Source: Actinomycetes bacterium
Lineage (GTDB): Bacteria > Actinomycetota > Actinomycetes > Actinomycetales > Cellulomonadaceae
Assembly: GCA_023389455.1 (NCBI GenBank)
Contig: JAEWEJ010000384.1
Coordinates: forward strand, 1-9,683
DNA length: 9,683 nucleotides
Direction of reading: 5' to 3'
In this document: positions 1 to 7,666 of the stretch, piece by piece
How the letters are laid out: the number at the start of each line of letters is the position of its first letter
Numbering within the stretch: the stretch's first letter is position 1
Notes under the pieces: generated by a model
Databases searched by the model: none
What the model was told of the DNA's origin: nothing
Seen by the model: only the letters and a program-made list of their open reading frames with translations
Made by a program: the position numbers and the translations under genes

Positions 1-966
1 GCGGGCAGCACCATCAGCAGCAACGAGCGGTCGCGGGCGATCATCGCCCGGCGGCTGCCGCTGCGCACGCGCCTGCGGCGCGACGGCGCGCTGCTCGTCA
101 TGACGCTGCCGGCGGTGCTGCTGCTCGTCGTCTTCGCCTACGTGCCGATGCTCGGCAACGTCATCGCGTGGCAGACCTACTCGCCGTACACCGGGTTCCT
201 GCGCAGCCCGTTCGTCGGGTGGGCGAACTTCGAGCGCGTGCTGTCGAACCCGCTGTTCCTCGACGCCGTGCAGAACACGCTCGTCATCACGGCGTTCCAG
301 CTCGTGTTCTTCTTCCCCGTGCCGATCGTCCTGGCGCTCCTGCTCAACAGCGTCGTGACGCCGCGGATCCGCACCACGATCCAGTCGATCGTCTACCTGC
401 CGCACTTCTTCTCGTGGGTCCTGGTCGTGACGATCTTCCAGCAGATCTTCGGTGGCGCGGGCCTGGTGAACCAGACGCTGCGCGACGCCGGGCTCGGCAC
501 GGGCTTCGACCTCATGACGAACCCCGACACCTTCCTCGTGCTGGTCACGATGCAGTCGGTCTGGAAGGACGCGGGCTGGGGGATCATCATCTTCCTCGCG
601 GCGCTGTCGACCGTGTCGCCCGAGCTGTACGAGGCGGCCGCGGTGGACGGCGCCAACCGCTGGCGGCGGATGTGGCACATCACGCTGCCCGCCCTGCGCC
701 CGGTCATCGTGCTGCTCCTCATCCTGCGGCTGGGCGACGCCCTCACCGTGGGCTTCGAGCAGCTCATCCTGCAGCGCGGCGCGGTGGGGGCCGACGTCGC
801 CGAGGTCATCGACACGTACGTCTACTACCAGGGCGTCATCTACGGGGACTGGGGCTTCGCGGCCGCGGCAGGCCTCGTGAAGGGCGTCGTCAGCCTGGCG
901 CTGGTCCTCGGCGCCAACAAGCTCGCGCACGTGTTCGGCGAGTCGGGGGTGTACCAGAAGGCATGA
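1..966 (+). CDS. ABC sugar transporter permease, LplB type (5' partial)
   Basis: Inner-membrane permease of a carbohydrate ABC importer (CUT1/LplB group), one half of the channel. The frame is open from base 1 and the residues before the ATG at 100 (a basic stretch ending LRTRLRRDGALLV) look like the normal cytoplasmic tail leading into the first membrane helix, so the true start lies upstream; 321 residues are visible. About six hydrophobic segments can be seen. The EAA loop that contacts the ATPase is canonical: E-A-A at 631-639, Gly at 649-651, then nine residues and I-T-L-P. The segment YVPMLGNVIAW and the following SPFVGWANFERVL are typical of LplB-like permeases. The stop overlaps the next start (ATGA at 963-966), so the two permeases are probably translationally coupled. 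LplB/YtcP pairs usually work with a large lipoprotein binding protein encoded next to them; none is in this window, so it may lie upstream. The substrate is not readable from the permease alone. Confidence 0.93.
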   Translation, partial: AGSTISSNERSRAIIARRLPLRTRLRRDGALLVMTLPAVLLLVVFAYVPMLGNVIAWQTYSPYTGFLRSPFVGWANFERVLSNPLFLDAVQNTLVITAFQLVFFFPVPIVLALLLNSVVTPRIRTTIQSIVYLPHFFSWVLVVTIFQQIFGGAGLVNQTLRDAGLGTGFDLMTNPDTFLVLVTMQSVWKDAGWGIIIFLAALSTVSPELYEAAAVDGANRWRRMWHITLPALRPVIVLLLILRLGDALTVGFEQLILQRGAVGADVAEVIDTYVYYQGVIYGDWGFAAAAGLVKGVVSLALVLGANKLAHVFGESGVYQKA

Positions 967-1967
967 GCACCGGAAGCGGTCAGACACCGGAGATCACCAC
1001 GGACGTCCTCCTCGTCCCGCGCGACGCGGTACCCGAGGACGCCTCGCGGGTCCCGCGGCGCGCCCGGCGCTCGCGGCACCGGGCGGCGTGGGAGGAGCCG
1101 CCGTCCCGGCTCGGCGCGGCCGTGAAGCTCCTCGTCCTGGCGGGCGTGGTGCTCGCGGTCGTCCTCCCGCTGTGGACGGTCGTGCTCACGAGCCTGTCGA
1201 CGCAGGCCGAGACGATCCGGGCCGGCGGGCTCGTCCTGGTCCCGGGCGAGCTCACGCTCAACGCGTACCGGCAGATCCTGTCCGGCGGCATCGTGACCCG
1301 GGCCGTGCTGGTGAGCGTGGGCATCACGGCGGTCGGCACGATCATCTCGACCGTCGTGTCGGTGCTCGCCGCCTACGGGCTGTCACGGCCGTCGTCGCTG
1401 TGGCACCGCCAGATCCTGTTCGTCTTCCTCGTGCCGATGTTCTTCGGCGCCGGCCTGATCCCCACGTACCTGCTGGTCAGCAGCCTGGGCCTGATCGACT
1501 CGTACTGGGCGCTGATCCTGCCCGGCGCGGTCTCGGCGTTCAACGTGCTGATCCTGCGCAACTTCTTCATGGGTCTGGAGCCGGCCGTCCTCGACGCCGC
1601 GCGCATCGACGGCGCGGGGGACTGGCGCATCCTCGGCGGGGTCGTGCTGCCCATGTCGCGAGCCGTCGTGGCCGTCGTCGCGCTGTTCTACGGCGTCGGG
1701 TACTGGAACGCGTTCTTCAACGCCATCCTCTACATCAACGACAACGCGAAGTGGCCGCTGCAGCTGGTGCTGCGCTCGTACGTGCTGCAGGGCGTGACGC
1801 TGCCGGGCTCCGGGGTCGGGCAGGTCGACGTCGCGACGGGGGCCGTGACCGGTCTGCCCGTCAAGATGGCGGTCATGGTGCTGGCGGTCGTGCCGATCCT
1901 GCTCGTCTACCCGTTCGTGCAGCGCCACTTCACCAAGGGCGTCATCTTCGGCGCGATCAAGGGCTGA
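963..1967 (+). CDS. ABC sugar transporter permease, YtcP/MalG type
   Basis: Second permease (334 aa) of the same carbohydrate importer. The start is the ATG inside the ATGA overlap with the previous stop. The only purine-rich sequence nearby, AGAAGG at 956-961, is almost in contact with the ATG, which suggests coupled re-initiation. An Arg-rich cytoplasmic tail of about 50 residues precedes the first membrane helix (about 52-76). Further helices lie at about 115-140, 150-172, 180-200, 230-255 and 300-320. The EAA loop is degenerate but recognisable at residues 211-230 (DAARIDG, nine residues, V-V-L-P). The stretches FFGAGLIPTYLLVSSLGL and SYWALILPGAVSAFN are characteristic of the YtcP-like group that pairs with LplB. 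No ATPase gene is seen; many actinobacterial CUT1 systems share one MsiK-type ATPase encoded elsewhere, which may apply here (inference). The gene ends 41 bases before the convergent repressor gene. Confidence 0.95.
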   Translation: MSTGSGQTPEITTDVLLVPRDAVPEDASRVPRRARRSRHRAAWEEPPSRLGAAVKLLVLAGVVLAVVLPLWTVVLTSLSTQAETIRAGGLVLVPGELTLNAYRQILSGGIVTRAVLVSVGITAVGTIISTVVSVLAAYGLSRPSSLWHRQILFVFLVPMFFGAGLIPTYLLVSSLGLIDSYWALILPGAVSAFNVLILRNFFMGLEPAVLDAARIDGAGDWRILGGVVLPMSRAVVAVVALFYGVGYWNAFFNAILYINDNAKWPLQLVLRSYVLQGVTLPGSGVGQVDVATGAVTGLPVKMAVMVLAVVPILLVYPFVQRHFTKGVIFGAIKG

Positions 1968-1984
1968 GCGCGGTGGGGTCGACG

Positions 1985-2002
1985 GGGCGCGCCCACGCGC
2001 CC
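1985..2002. terminator. GC hairpin between convergent genes
   Basis: GGGCGCG (1985-1991), loop CCCA, CGCGCCC (1996-2002): a perfect 7-bp stem in the 41-base gap between the permease stop and the 3' end of the repressor gene. It has no T-run on either side, which is common in high-GC actinobacteria. Its place between two converging genes suggests a bidirectional terminator. Confidence 0.5.
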
Positions 2003-2008
2003 GCGAGG

Positions 2009-3016
2009 TCAGCGGACGGCGGCGACGGTGCTGGCGCGCTCGACGAGCTGCGGCGCGAGGAGCCGGGACTCGGCGGGCTCGTCCCGCTCGACGCGGGCCA
2101 TCGCCATCTCGACCGCCACCTTGCCGATCGTGTGGGCGGGGATGTCGATGCTGGTCAGCTGCAGCGGCTGGCCGACGGCGACGTCGTGCGGGCACACCGC
2201 CACCACGGAGACGTCGTCGGGCACGTGCCGCCCGCGCTCGCGGAGGGTCGAGAGCACCCACGGCAGGGCGACCTCGTTGTGGACGACGAGCGCGGTGACG
2301 TCCGGCTGCCGGGCCAGCACCCGGTCGACCGCGTCGACGGCGCCGACCATGGACGACTCGCAGGGCTCGACGACGCCCTCGATCCCGGCCTCTGCCGTGG
2401 CCTGCGTGAACCCGCGGATCATGCGCTCGGCGTACGACGTGTGCCGCTCGAGCACGGCGCGGGGGGAGCCGACGAGGGCGACCTGCCGGTGGCCGAGCCG
2501 CGCGAGGTGGCGCACCGCGAGCCGGCCGGCGGCGTCGAAGTCGAGGTCCACGCACGACAGGCCCTCGGGGTCGCGGGGCAGGCCGATGAGCACGGCAGGC
2601 TGGCTCAGGCCGGCGAGCACGGGGACGCGCGGGTCGTCCGCCTCGATGTCCATCATGACCAGCGCGTCGACCATGGAGCCCGACGCGACCCGCTCCATGC
2701 CGGCGATCTCGTCGGCGGTGAGCAGCAGGACGTCGTGGTCGAAGGTGCGCGCGGCCGTGACCACGCCGGTGACGAACTGCATGATCACCGACACGTTCAC
2801 GTCGACGCGCAGCGGGGCCATGAGGGCCAGCACGTTGGTGCGGCTGGAGGCCAGCGCGCGGGCGCCGGCATGGGGACGGTAGCCGAGGTCGCGGATGGCG
2901 CGCTCGACCCGCTGCCGCGTGGGTGCGGAGATCGGCCGCTTGCCGGACAGCACGTAGGACACGGTGGAGGTGGACACGCCTGCCGCCCGTGCCACATCGT
3001 CGATGGTGGTCGCCAC
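2009..3016 (-). CDS. LacI-family transcriptional repressor
   Basis: Sugar-responsive DNA-binding regulator (335 aa from the chosen start). The N-terminal helix-turn-helix is TTIDDVARAAGVSTSTVSYV (residues 3-22), followed by the hinge region with RALASS at about residues 45-50. The rest matches a periplasmic-binding-protein-like effector domain, including the stretch AVRHLARLGHRQVALVGSP. The GTG at 3016 was chosen because LacI proteins normally begin only a few residues before TIDDVA and because GGAG lies about 4 bases upstream of it on the minus strand (ACGGACGGAGCGAC then GTG). An in-frame ATG at 3064 would add 16 residues of low-complexity sequence. The gene is divergent from the GH42-GH31 operon and converges on the permeases, so it most likely represses the glycosidase operon, and possibly its own gene, until a sugar ligand binds. 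The effector is unknown. The specificity residues of the recognition helix (T16, S17, Y21) differ from the YQ/R set of E. coli LacI. Confidence 0.94.
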   Translation of the reverse strand: MATTIDDVARAAGVSTSTVSYVLSGKRPISAPTRQRVERAIRDLGYRPHAGARALASSRTNVLALMAPLRVDVNVSVIMQFVTGVVTAARTFDHDVLLLTADEIAGMERVASGSMVDALVMMDIEADDPRVPVLAGLSQPAVLIGLPRDPEGLSCVDLDFDAAGRLAVRHLARLGHRQVALVGSPRAVLERHTSYAERMIRGFTQATAEAGIEGVVEPCESSMVGAVDAVDRVLARQPDVTALVVHNEVALPWVLSTLRERGRHVPDDVSVVAVCPHDVAVGQPLQLTSIDIPAHTIGKVAVEMAMARVERDEPAESRLLAPQLVERASTVAAVR

Positions 3017-3080
3017 GTCGCTCCGTCCGTCACGTGCGGCGGGCTCGCCGGCGCGCGCTCCCACCCGGTGGTCCGGCTCA

Positions 3081-3086
3081 CCATAG
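3081..3086 (-). promoter_or_regulatory. possible -10 element for the LacI-family gene
   Basis: Read on the minus strand, 3086 to 3081 is TATGGT, the most -10-like hexamer upstream of the repressor start and about 65 bases from the GTG. The region 17 bases further upstream (3104-3109, TCCGAG on the minus strand) is a poor -35 match and overlaps the nested palindromes at 3096-3113. This is a guess from base composition and position. Confidence 0.25.
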
Positions 3087-3095
3087 CGCCCGGAC

Positions 3096-3113
3096 GAGGC
3101 GCCTCGGAGGCGG
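3096..3113. repeat. nested palindromes in the repressor promoter region
   Basis: CGAGGCGCCTCG (3096-3107) is a perfect 12-bp palindrome. Its right half is used again in a second palindrome, CGCCTC-G-GAGGCG (3101-3113). The hexamer GAGGCG or its complement therefore occurs three times in 18 bases. It lies just upstream of the possible -10 of the repressor gene and could be an operator, but high GC content makes such sequences less surprising. Confidence 0.4.
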
Positions 3114-3157
3114 ATCCCGGTGGTGCGCGCTCCGGGTGCGTGCCCGCCGGGTGGCGC

Positions 3158-3165
3158 AAGCGCTT
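3158..3165. promoter_or_regulatory. LacI-type operator core, AAGCGCTT (distal)
   Basis: Perfect 8-bp palindrome AAGCGCTT with the central CG typical of LacI-family operators, in the gap between the divergent repressor and GH42 genes. The flanking bases are not symmetric. The same core recurs at 3248-3255, centred 90 bp away. The pair is a likely binding-site set for the adjacent repressor (inference). Confidence 0.5.
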
Positions 3166-3214
3166 CGCCCCGCGCCGGGCCGAGTGTGCGGGTCCCCGTG
3201 CCGGGCTGAGGTCC

Positions 3215-3243
3215 TCGATGGAACGTTATCGGAGCGCTAGCCT
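3215..3243 (+). promoter_or_regulatory. probable promoter of the GH42-GH31 operon
   Basis: TCGATG (3215-3220), a 17-base spacer and TAGCCT (3238-3243) form a plausible actinobacterial -35/-10 pair. It sits in a locally AT-richer patch of an otherwise very GC-rich gap. A start of transcription near 3250 would fall inside the palindrome at 3247-3256, which is the usual geometry for a LacI-type repressor. The -35 match is weak. The spacer also holds two further palindromes, AACGTT (3222-3227) and AGCGCT (3233-3238). Confidence 0.4.
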
Positions 3244-3246
3244 GGT

Positions 3247-3256
3247 GAAGCGCTTC
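3247..3256. promoter_or_regulatory. LacI-type operator, GAAGCGCTTC (proximal)
   Basis: Perfect 10-bp palindrome GAAGCGCTTC, 41 bases upstream of the GH42 start codon and just downstream of the proposed -10. It contains the AAGCGCTT core also seen at 3158-3165 and resembles the centre of many LacI/GalR-family operators. It is the best candidate for the main operator of the divergent repressor. Confidence 0.6.
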
Positions 3257-3297
3257 GACGACGCCTCGACGCGCCCCGGTGAGCGGAGGGCGGCGGT

Positions 3298-5340
3298 ATG
3301 ACGACCCTCGACGCGCGGCACGACGGGCGAACGCTCTCCCGGCTCACCGACGAGGTCGGGCTGCTGTACGGCGCCGACTGGAACCCCGAGCAGTGGCACC
3401 CCGACGTATGGCGCGAGGACGTGGCCCTCATGCGGGACGCGGGCGTCAACCTCGTCACGGTCGGGGTCTTCTCGTGGGCCACGATCGAGCCGCGGCCCGG
3501 GCGTTTCGAGCTCGGCTGGCTGGAGCGCGTGGTCGACCTGGCGGCCGATCACGGGATCCTCGTCGACCTCGCCACCCCCACGGCCTCCCCGCCGCCGTGG
3601 CTCGGCGTGCTCTGGCCCGGCACCCGTGCCGTCACGCGGGACGGCGTGCGCATGTCCCACGGGTCGCGCAACCACTTCTGCCCGTCGTCGCCGCAGTACC
3701 GGGAGCGCGCCGTGGCGATCGCGCAGGTGCTCGTCGAGCACTTCGGGTCGCACCCCGGCGTGCGGATGTGGCACGTCGGCAACGAGTACGGGCAGGTCTG
3801 CTGGTGCGAGCACTGCGCGCACGGCTTCCGTGCGTGGCTGCGGGAGCGGTACGGCGGCCTGGACGAGCTCAACAGGGCGTGGGGGACGACGTTCTGGAGC
3901 CAGCGGTACGACGAGTGGTCGCAGGTCATCCCGCCGCGCGCCGCGCCGTACCTGGTCAACCCGACGCAGTCGCTCGACCACCGGCGGTTCGCGTCCGACC
4001 AGCTGCTCGCGCTCTACCTCGAGCAGCGCGCGGTCGTCCGCGCGCACGCGCCGGGCGTGCCCGTCACCACCAACCTCATGGGCTTCCACCACCCGACCGA
4101 CTACTGGCGCTGGGCGCCGCACCTCGACGTCGTCGCCGACGACGTGTACGGCGACCCGGCGGACGCCCAGGACGTCGTGCGGGTGGCGCTGACGCACGAC
4201 CTGGCCCGCGGCCTGGCGGGCGGTCGGCCCTGGATGGTCATGGAGCAGGCGGCCGGGGCCGTGAGCTGGCGGCCGCACAACGTGCCGAAGACGACCGCGC
4301 AGCTGCGGCTCGACTCGCTGCGGGCGGTCGCGCGAGGGGCGGACGGCTCGTGCTTCTTCCAGTGGCGCGCGTCCGTCGTCGGCGCCGAGCGCTTCCACTC
4401 GGCGCTGGTGCCGCACGCGGGCCCGGACACCGACCGGCACCGGGCGGTCGTGGCGCACGGCGCCGAGCTCGCCGCGCTGCGCCGCGTGGCGGGCACCCGC
4501 GTCACCGCGCGCGTGGCCCTCGTGTTCGACTGGTCGAGCTGGTGGGCGGCGGAGGAGCCGGCGGGGCCGTCCGAGCGGCTGCGCGTCCTGCCGCAGGTGC
4601 TCGCGTACTACCGGCCGCTGTGGGAGGCGGGCGTCGCGGTGGACGTCGTGCCGCCGGGGGCGGACCTCGGCGCGTACGACCTGGTCGTCGCTCCGCACCT
4701 CCACCTCGTCGACGACGCCCACGTGCCCGGCCTGCGCGCGGTCGTCGAGCACGGGGCGGTGCTGCTGCTCGGGCCGTTCTCGGGGGTCGTCGACCGGGAC
4801 GCGCACGTGCGCACCGGCCGGTTCCCCGTGCCGTTCGCCGACCTCGTCGGCGGCTCGGGGGAGGAGCACGTCCCGCTGGCGGACGCCGGGGTACGGGTGC
4901 GCTCGGACCTGCTGGGCGACGTCGAGGTGCACGACTGGGCCGAGCGCCTGCGGGTCGACGACGGCGAGGCGGTGGCCACGGTCGTGGGCGGCGACCTCGA
5001 CGGGTGCCCCCTCGTGCTGCGGCGTCGGCACCCGACCGGCGGCCAGGGCTGGTACGTGGGCGCGCTGCTCCCGCAGTCCGGCGTGGACGCGGTGGTCCGC
5101 GCCTGCCTGGAGGCCGCCGGCGTGCGCGGGCCTGCGGGTCTGCGTGCGGACCCCGACGTCGAGGTGGTCCGCCGCGGCGACGTCGTCTTCTGCCTGAACG
5201 CGAGCGACCGGCCCCGCGCCGTGGTGCTCGACCGTGCCGCCGCCGGCACGTGGCACGACCTGCTCACCGGTGCGGACGTCACCGGCCGGGTGCCGCTCGC
5301 GGCGCACGGCGCCCTGGCTCTGATCGAGAGGACCCGATGA
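3298..5340 (+). CDS. beta-galactosidase, glycoside hydrolase family 42
   Basis: Cytoplasmic retaining beta-galactosidase (680 aa, normal GH42 length) releasing terminal beta-D-galactose. GH42 proteins have a catalytic TIM barrel, a trimerisation domain and a small C-terminal beta domain; here these lie at roughly 22-400, 405-615 and 620-680. The opening LLYGADWNPEQW is a GH42 hallmark. The acid/base is E163 in HVGNEYG and the nucleophile is E316 in MVMEQAAG. Four cysteines, C128, C168, C170 and C173, match the zinc-binding set described in the Thermus A4 beta-galactosidase (C106, C150, C152, C155). There is no signal peptide. The ATG is preceded by GGAGGG at 3285-3290 with a 7-base gap, which fixes the start. 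The stop overlaps the GH31 start. GH42 enzymes often act on plant or milk galacto-oligosaccharides; the GH31 partner suggests galactosylated xyloglucan fragments. Some members also cleave alpha-L-arabinopyranosides, so exact specificity is open. Confidence 0.95.
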   Translation: MTTLDARHDGRTLSRLTDEVGLLYGADWNPEQWHPDVWREDVALMRDAGVNLVTVGVFSWATIEPRPGRFELGWLERVVDLAADHGILVDLATPTASPPPWLGVLWPGTRAVTRDGVRMSHGSRNHFCPSSPQYRERAVAIAQVLVEHFGSHPGVRMWHVGNEYGQVCWCEHCAHGFRAWLRERYGGLDELNRAWGTTFWSQRYDEWSQVIPPRAAPYLVNPTQSLDHRRFASDQLLALYLEQRAVVRAHAPGVPVTTNLMGFHHPTDYWRWAPHLDVVADDVYGDPADAQDVVRVALTHDLARGLAGGRPWMVMEQAAGAVSWRPHNVPKTTAQLRLDSLRAVARGADGSCFFQWRASVVGAERFHSALVPHAGPDTDRHRAVVAHGAELAALRRVAGTRVTARVALVFDWSSWWAAEEPAGPSERLRVLPQVLAYYRPLWEAGVAVDVVPPGADLGAYDLVVAPHLHLVDDAHVPGLRAVVEHGAVLLLGPFSGVVDRDAHVRTGRFPVPFADLVGGSGEEHVPLADAGVRVRSDLLGDVEVHDWAERLRVDDGEAVATVVGGDLDGCPLVLRRRHPTGGQGWYVGALLPQSGVDAVVRACLEAAGVRGPAGLRADPDVEVVRRGDVVFCLNASDRPRAVVLDRAAAGTWHDLLTGADVTGRVPLAAHGALALIERTR

Positions 5341-7610
5341 AGTTCACCGACGGCTACTGGCAGCTCCTGCCCGGTGTCACCGAGCTGCGCCCCCGGCACG
5401 TCGACGACGTGGTCGCCGGCCCGGACACCCTGACGGTCTACGCGTCCACGGCCCCGATCGTCACGCGGGGCGACACGCTCAACCGCCCCTTGGTCACGGT
5501 CACGTTCCACTCGCCGATGGACGGTGTCGTCGGCGTGACGATCGAGCACTTCCAGGGCGGGCTGGACCGCGGCCCGCACTTCGAGCTCGCCCGCAGCGTG
5601 GGCGACGTCAAGACCACGACGCCCGAGCTCAACGGCAGCCCCCTCGCGACGCTGCGGTCGGGGCCCCTCGAGGCGCGGGTGGCCACCGAGGGGGAGTGGT
5701 CGGTCGAGTTCGTGGCCGACGGGCGCGTCCTGACCTCCTCGATGGCGCGCAGCGTCGGTGTGCTCACCGACGCGGCCGGCCGGCACTTCGTCCGCGAGCA
5801 GCTGACGCTCGGGATCGGCGAGCACGTCTACGGCCTGGGGGAGCGGTTCGGCGCGCTGGTCAAGAACGGCCAGACGGTCGACATCTGGAACGCGGACGGC
5901 GGCACCGCGAGCGACCAGGCCTACAAGAACGTCCCGTTCTACCTGTCCGACGCGGGGTACGGCGTGTTCGTCGACCAGCCCGAGCGGGTGTCGTTCGAGA
6001 TCGGCACCGAGGTCGTCTCGCGCGCGCAGTTCTCGGTGGAGGGGCAGGCGCTGACGTACTACGTGATCGCGGGCCCGACACCCAAGGACGTGCTGCGCCG
6101 CTATACGGCGCTGACCGGCAGGCCGGCGCGCGTGCCCGACTGGTCGTACGGGCTGTGGCTGTCCACGTCCTTCACGACCCGGTACGACGAGGCGACGGTC
6201 ACCCACTTCGTCGACGGGATGGCCGAGCGGGACCTGCCGCTCAGCGTCTTCCACTTCGACTGCTTCTGGATGCGGCAGTTCCACTGGAGCGACTTCATCT
6301 GGGACCCGGGCACGTTCCCCGACCCGGAGGGCATGCTGCGCCGGCTCAAGGAGCGCGGGCTGCGGATCTGCGTGTGGATCAACCCGTACGTCGCGCAGCG
6401 CTCGGTCCTCTTCGCCGAGGGCAAGGAGCGCGGCTACCTGGTGACCAACCCCGACGGCTCGGTGTGGCAGTGGAACCTGTGGCAGGCGGGGATGGGGCTG
6501 GTCGACTTCACCAACCCCGACGCCGTCGCCTGGTACCAGGGCAAGCTGCGCACGCTGCTCGACCAGGGCGTCGACTGCTTCAAGACCGACTTCGGCGAGC
6601 GCATCCCGACGGACGTCGTGTGGCACGACGGCTCGGACCCGCAGCGCATGCACAACTACTACACGCACCTGTACAACCGGTGCGTCTTCGAGCTCCTGGA
6701 GGCCGCGCGGGGCCCCGGCGAGGCCGTGCTCTTCGCGCGGTCGGCCACCGCCGGCGGCCAGCAGTTCCCGGTGCACTGGGGAGGGGACTGCGAGTCCACC
6801 TTCGTGTCCATGGCCGAGTCGCTGCGCGGCGGGCTGTCCCTGGCCCTGTCGGGCTTCGGGTTCTGGAGCCACGACATCGGGGGGTTCGAGGGAGCTCCGG
6901 ACGCGGCCGTGTTCAAGCGCTGGCTGCCGTTCGGGCTGCTGTCGTCGCACAGCCGGCTGCACGGCTCGGACTCCTACCGCGTCCCGTGGGCCTTCGACGA
7001 GGAGGCGGTCGACGTCACGCGCCGCTTCACGCGGCTCAAGCTCTCGCTCATGCCGTACCTGGCGCAGGCGGGGCGGGTCGCACACGAGGAGGGTCTGCCC
7101 GTGATGCGTCCGATGGTGCTGGAGTTCCCGCACGACCGCGGGGCGGCGACGGTCGACACGCAGTACATGCTGGGTGGGTCGCTGCTGGTCGCGCCGGTCT
7201 TCTCGGCCGCGGGGGACGTGGACGTGTACGTGCCGGCCGGGACGTGGACCTCCCTGCTGACCGGTGAGCGGGTGACGGGTCCGCAGTGGGTGCGCGAGCG
7301 CCACGGCTTCGACTCGGTGCCGCTGTACGTCCGTCCCGGCACCGTGCTGCCGGTGGCGCCGCACGCCGACCGCCCGGACCGCGACCACGCGGACGGCGTG
7401 GTGCTGCGGCTGTTCGGCCTGCGAGACGGCCACCGCTCGACCCTGCGCGTGCCGAGCGGGGACGGCGAGGCGCTCTTCACCGTCGCCCGCGAGGGTGCGC
7501 AGGTGCGCGTCGAGGCGTCCGGGGCGCCCGGTGGGTGGTCGGTCCAGGTCGAGGGCGGTCCGCGTGCCGAGGCCCCCGCGGGGTGCACGCGGGTCGAGCT
7601 GACGGTGTGA
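5337..7610 (+). CDS. yicI: alpha-xylosidase, GH31 (YicI-like)
   Basis: Cytoplasmic retaining alpha-D-xylosidase (757 aa; E. coli YicI is 772) that removes alpha-xylose from the non-reducing end of xyloglucan fragments and isoprimeverose. The sequence follows YicI along its whole length, from the N-terminal KFTDGYWQLLPG through a barrel at about 265-590 to the C-terminal beta domains. The nucleophile is D418 in CFKTDFGERIP and the acid/base is D484 in HWGGDC. Residues that shape the YicI xylose pocket are all kept at a constant offset of +2: F279, D308, C309, F310, W347, K416, R468 and H542. The C-F pair after D308 separates alpha-xylosidases from most GH31 alpha-glucosidases, so the xylosidase call is firm. 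The ATG lies in an ATGA overlap with the GH42 stop and has GAGAGGA at 5326-5332, so coupled translation is likely. No signal peptide is seen. The symbol follows the E. coli homologue; xylS is also used. Confidence 0.95.
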   Translation: MKFTDGYWQLLPGVTELRPRHVDDVVAGPDTLTVYASTAPIVTRGDTLNRPLVTVTFHSPMDGVVGVTIEHFQGGLDRGPHFELARSVGDVKTTTPELNGSPLATLRSGPLEARVATEGEWSVEFVADGRVLTSSMARSVGVLTDAAGRHFVREQLTLGIGEHVYGLGERFGALVKNGQTVDIWNADGGTASDQAYKNVPFYLSDAGYGVFVDQPERVSFEIGTEVVSRAQFSVEGQALTYYVIAGPTPKDVLRRYTALTGRPARVPDWSYGLWLSTSFTTRYDEATVTHFVDGMAERDLPLSVFHFDCFWMRQFHWSDFIWDPGTFPDPEGMLRRLKERGLRICVWINPYVAQRSVLFAEGKERGYLVTNPDGSVWQWNLWQAGMGLVDFTNPDAVAWYQGKLRTLLDQGVDCFKTDFGERIPTDVVWHDGSDPQRMHNYYTHLYNRCVFELLEAARGPGEAVLFARSATAGGQQFPVHWGGDCESTFVSMAESLRGGLSLALSGFGFWSHDIGGFEGAPDAAVFKRWLPFGLLSSHSRLHGSDSYRVPWAFDEEAVDVTRRFTRLKLSLMPYLAQAGRVAHEEGLPVMRPMVLEFPHDRGAATVDTQYMLGGSLLVAPVFSAAGDVDVYVPAGTWTSLLTGERVTGPQWVRERHGFDSVPLYVRPGTVLPVAPHADRPDRDHADGVVLRLFGLRDGHRSTLRVPSGDGEALFTVAREGAQVRVEASGAPGGWSVQVEGGPRAEAPAGCTRVELTV

Positions 7611-7614
7611 GCGT

Positions 7615-7628
7615 CGGGGCCGCTCCCG
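7615..7628. promoter_or_regulatory. weak CebR-like site
   Basis: The 14-mer CGGGGCCGCTCCCG matches the CebR operator TGGGAGCGCTCCCA at 10 of 14 positions. Its right part (CCGCTCCCG, 7620-7628) is the exact reverse complement of CGGGAGCGG at 7667-7675 in the better site, so the two form a 9-bp inverted repeat with a 38-base gap. It begins 4 bases after the GH31 stop. It could instead be part of a long-loop terminator. Confidence 0.25.
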
Positions 7629-7666
7629 GGGGTCGCGTGGTGCGCGCGCGAGTCGTCCCAGGGGTG

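Noticed and set aside
100..102. ATG as the start of the first permease
   Set aside because: It lies inside the first membrane segment region, and the frame stays open upstream to the window edge with a typical basic cytoplasmic tail.
3017..3064. 16-residue N-terminal extension of the LacI-family protein from the ATG at 3064
   Set aside because: LacI proteins normally start just before the TIDDVA helix, and the GTG at 3016 has a good GGAG upstream.
1088..3301. Plus-strand open frame of over 700 codons across the second permease and the repressor
   Set aside because: Low-complexity Arg/Gly/Ala sequence overlapping two well-supported genes in other frames; it has no domain.
3279..5336. Open frame running into GH31, which might suggest a much longer GH31 protein or a GH42-GH31 fusion
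   Set aside because: This frame is out of phase with GH42, encodes Arg/Ala-rich sequence and overlaps the whole GH42 gene. GH31 starts naturally at 5337 with the YicI-like N-terminus.
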